Position numbers and translations under genes: made by a program | In this document: piece after piece, positions 6,376-7,806 of the stretch | Layout of the letters: every line of letters begins with the position of its first letter | Numbering within the stretch: the stretch's first letter is position 1 | Notes under the pieces: model-generated | Databases searched by the model: none | Seen by the model: only the letters and a program-made list of their open reading frames with translations | What the model was told of the DNA's origin: nothing | Assembly: GCA_002506705.1 (NCBI GenBank) | Contig: DAYA01000034.1 | Location: 1-7,806 of the forward strand | Length of the DNA: 7,806 nt | Direction: 5' to 3' | Source of the DNA: Euryarchaeota archaeon UBA550 | GTDB taxonomy: Archaea > Thermoplasmatota > Poseidoniia > Poseidoniales > Poseidoniaceae

Positions 6376-7002
6376 ATGGCTGTTTTTGATTGGTTAGCAG
6401 ATATATTCGGCTTCACTGCACCATCTGTAATCGAGATTATTTTCGTTTGCTGTGCAGTATTTGGTTCTCTATTCTTCATTGTAATGATGTTGCTAATGCT
6501 AGTCGGTGATGTTCTTGGAGGAGTCATCGATACTGCGTTTGACACAGACGTAAGCATGGATAGTACACTTGCGTTTGAATTATTCAGTCTACAAGGAATT
6601 GCTGCTGCGATTATGATGTTTGGATTAACTGGTATGTTCGTAGTTTCAGCAACAGACCAGGAAATTATCGCTGTTATTTCAGGTGGTTTTGCTGCGGGTG
6701 GCTCGCTATACATGGTGAGATACATGATGGCAGGAATTTCTAACTTGCAAGCTGATGGAACTATGAAGCACGCAAACGCAATTGGAGCCAAAGGCCACGT
6801 ATACTCACGAATCAAGCCAAATGAAGAAGGAGAAGTACAAGTTGCAGTTGATGGAACTCTGCGTACCCTTTTAGCAAGAGGTAGAGACAAAACAAAACTA
6901 ATTCCAAGCGGTGAACTGATTAAGGTCGTAGACGTAATCGGATCCACTTTGATTGTAGAACCGCTTAGTGAAGGTGATGAACTAACATCAGAAGAAGAAT
7001 GA
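6376..7002 (+). CDS. NfeD/YuaF-like membrane protein with C-terminal OB-fold domain
   Basis: Proteins of this type are encoded beside flotillins in bacteria and archaea and are thought to help organise membrane microdomains; YuaF of Bacillus is the model. The 208-residue product has a hydrophobic helix at about 17-43, then an acidic segment (DTAFDTDVSMDS). FELFSLQGIAAAIMMFGLTG (68-87) follows and resembles the YuaF-type F-x-L-F-x-L-R-x-x-x-x-F pattern. Two more helices (about 72-91 and 96-117) lead to a soluble beta-rich domain (135-197) from GAKGHVYSRIKP to GSTLIVEP. This domain matches the NfeD OB-fold, which begins near a G-x-x-G-V motif and ends in L-x-V-E-P. No ClpP-like protease domain is present, so it is a short-form NfeD. 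The flotillin gene starts 10 bp after its stop, which confirms the pairing. The start has only a weak GGGG upstream (6367-6370). Confidence 0.85.
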   Translation: MAVFDWLADIFGFTAPSVIEIIFVCCAVFGSLFFIVMMLLMLVGDVLGGVIDTAFDTDVSMDSTLAFELFSLQGIAAAIMMFGLTGMFVVSATDQEIIAVISGGFAAGGSLYMVRYMMAGISNLQADGTMKHANAIGAKGHVYSRIKPNEEGEVQVAVDGTLRTLLARGRDKTKLIPSGELIKVVDVIGSTLIVEPLSEGDELTSEEE

Positions 7003-7004
7003 GG
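7001..7004 (+). promoter_or_regulatory. Shine-Dalgarno sequence of the flotillin gene, overlapping the NfeD-like stop codon
   Basis: GAGG at 7001-7004 overlaps the TGA at 7000-7002 and leaves eight bases to ATG 7013. It supports that start and suggests coupled translation with the NfeD-like gene. Confidence 0.6.
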
Positions 7005-7012
7005 CGAATAAA

Positions 7013-7806
7013 ATGGATACTGGAGTAACGCTATTCCTGCTGATTGCAGGTTTTGGACTGATTTTTGCATTTGGAATAATATTGCTTGTAACAAGATACA
7101 AGCGCTGTGCGTCTGACGAAATTCTCGTCGTGTACGGACGTGTTGGCGGCGGTAAAGCATCGCGCTGTATTCACGGTGGTGCTACACTTGTTTGGCCGCT
7201 GATTCAGGATTGGAAGAAGTTGAGTCTAATTCCAATGACTATCAACATTCCATTGACAAACGCTCTGTCTCTACAGAACATCAGAATCAACGTTCCATCC
7301 ACATTCACAGTGGGTGTTAGCACAGACCCGCTAATCATGAACAACGCTGCTGAAAGACTTCTGCACTTGACTCCAAACCAAATCGAGTCAATGGCTTCTG
7401 AGATTATTTTCGGTCAACTACGTCTTACAGTTGCATCTCTGACTATCGAGCAGATTAACCAGGACCGTGACCAATTCCTAGAGTCCATCCGTGACAACGT
7501 CGGCCACGAACTGAACAAGTTGGGTCTGAACCTAATCAACGTTAACATCACAGATATCACTGACGACTCTGATTACATCGAGTCTATCGGTAAGAAGGCA
7601 GCAGCAATCGCTGTCAACGCTGCAAAGTCAGATGTCGCTGCAGCAAACCGTGATGGTGACATCGGACAAGCAGAAGCACACAGAGTCCGTGACATCCAAG
7701 TTGCAGAAAACGCAGCTGCTGGTGAAATCGGTAAGAAGGGTGCAGATGCCGCTCAAAGAAAGGAAGTAGCTGTTCTTGAAGCAACTGCAATCGAGGGTGA
7801 AAACAC
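7013..7806 (+). CDS. floT: Flotillin (SPFH/band 7 family), N-terminal part (3' end outside window)
   Basis: Flotillins are membrane-attached scaffold proteins that oligomerise and organise membrane domains. From ATG 7013 the frame stays open to the right edge, giving 264 complete codons of a family that is usually around 500 residues. A hydrophobic hairpin-like anchor (5-27) precedes RYKRCASDEILVVYGRVGGG (28-47), the usual start of the SPFH domain. Family hallmarks follow: CIHGGATLVWPLIQ (52-65), a GQLR segment (134-137) with ASLTIEQINQDRDQF, and LNKLGLNLINVNITDITD (167-184). From about 193 an Ala/Glu/Lys-rich stretch begins (IGKKAAAIA, later AENAAAGEIGKKGADAA), the start of the flotillin coiled-coil region. 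A 13-base repeat (ATCGGTAAGAAGG at 7586 and 7727) encodes its two IGKK motifs. All 17 asparagine codons are AAC, unlike the mixed use in neighbouring genes, which suggests high expression. The symbol reflects family similarity; YqiK-type naming is equally possible. Confidence 0.9.
   Translation, partial: MDTGVTLFLLIAGFGLIFAFGIILLVTRYKRCASDEILVVYGRVGGGKASRCIHGGATLVWPLIQDWKKLSLIPMTINIPLTNALSLQNIRINVPSTFTVGVSTDPLIMNNAAERLLHLTPNQIESMASEIIFGQLRLTVASLTIEQINQDRDQFLESIRDNVGHELNKLGLNLINVNITDITDDSDYIESIGKKAAAIAVNAAKSDVAAANRDGDIGQAEAHRVRDIQVAENAAAGEIGKKGADAAQRKEVAVLEATAIEGEN

Noticed and set aside
6342..7160. 272-codon open frame on the minus strand opposite the NfeD-like and flotillin genes
   Set aside because: It lies fully antisense to two well-supported genes, reads as Ser/Thr/Pro/Ile-rich sequence typical of reversed coding DNA, and has no family resemblance.
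7586..7739. 13-base direct repeat ATCGGTAAGAAGG, 141 bases apart
   Set aside because: It is in frame and encodes the repeated IGKK motif of the flotillin coiled-coil region; it is a protein repeat, not a mobile-element or attachment-site signal.
1..7806. CRISPR arrays, insertion sequences, integrase sites or defence genes
   Set aside because: No regularly spaced repeats, transposase motifs or terminal inverted repeats are visible; gene content is mostly housekeeping and membrane proteins.

Overview
The window is chromosomal DNA of an archaeon. The strongest marker is the C-terminal half of GatD, a subunit of the archaea-specific GatDE Glu-tRNA(Gln) amidotransferase. Other signs agree: an S-layer-like secreted protein with cadherin-type repeats and a C-terminal membrane anchor, no bacterial-type promoters, and compact gene spacing. 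The overall style resembles planktonic marine Euryarchaeota (Marine Group II, Poseidoniales). That placement is an inference from gene style and was not tested.

Layout. Positions 2-718 (+) hold the 3' part of gatD. After 37 bp comes a complete gene for the carboxyltransferase (beta) subunit of a biotin-dependent acyl-CoA carboxylase (756-2318, +). It meets a convergent gene head-on, and the two stop codons form the palindrome TGATCA. On the minus strand lies a two-gene unit read from right to left: a divergent shikimate dehydrogenase (5692-4757), then a large surface protein (4760-2319). The second gene starts at a TTG inside the stop codon of the first (TTGA overlap), behind a strong Shine-Dalgarno sequence. 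A 105-bp divergent intergenic region (5693-5797) separates this unit from a rightward cluster: two small multi-spanning membrane proteins (5798-6103 and 6113-6349), an NfeD/YuaF-like membrane protein with an OB-fold tail (6376-7002), and a flotillin that runs off the right edge (7013-7806).

How the genes work together. GatD with GatE (not in view) makes Gln-tRNA(Gln). The carboxylase subunit needs a biotin carboxylase and a biotin carrier encoded elsewhere. The rightward cluster looks like a membrane-microdomain (flotillin) operon in which the usual NfeD-flotillin pair has two extra, unrecognised small membrane proteins. The surface protein carries an alpha/beta-hydrolase-like head whose nucleophile serine position is glycine, so it is probably a binding or structural module and not an esterase.

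Most worth a second look: the pseudo-hydrolase surface protein, the extended flotillin cluster, the AroE with a large insertion and a shortened nucleotide-binding domain, a possible stem-loop holding the ribosome-binding site of the first small gene, and the altered active-site motifs of the carboxyltransferase.
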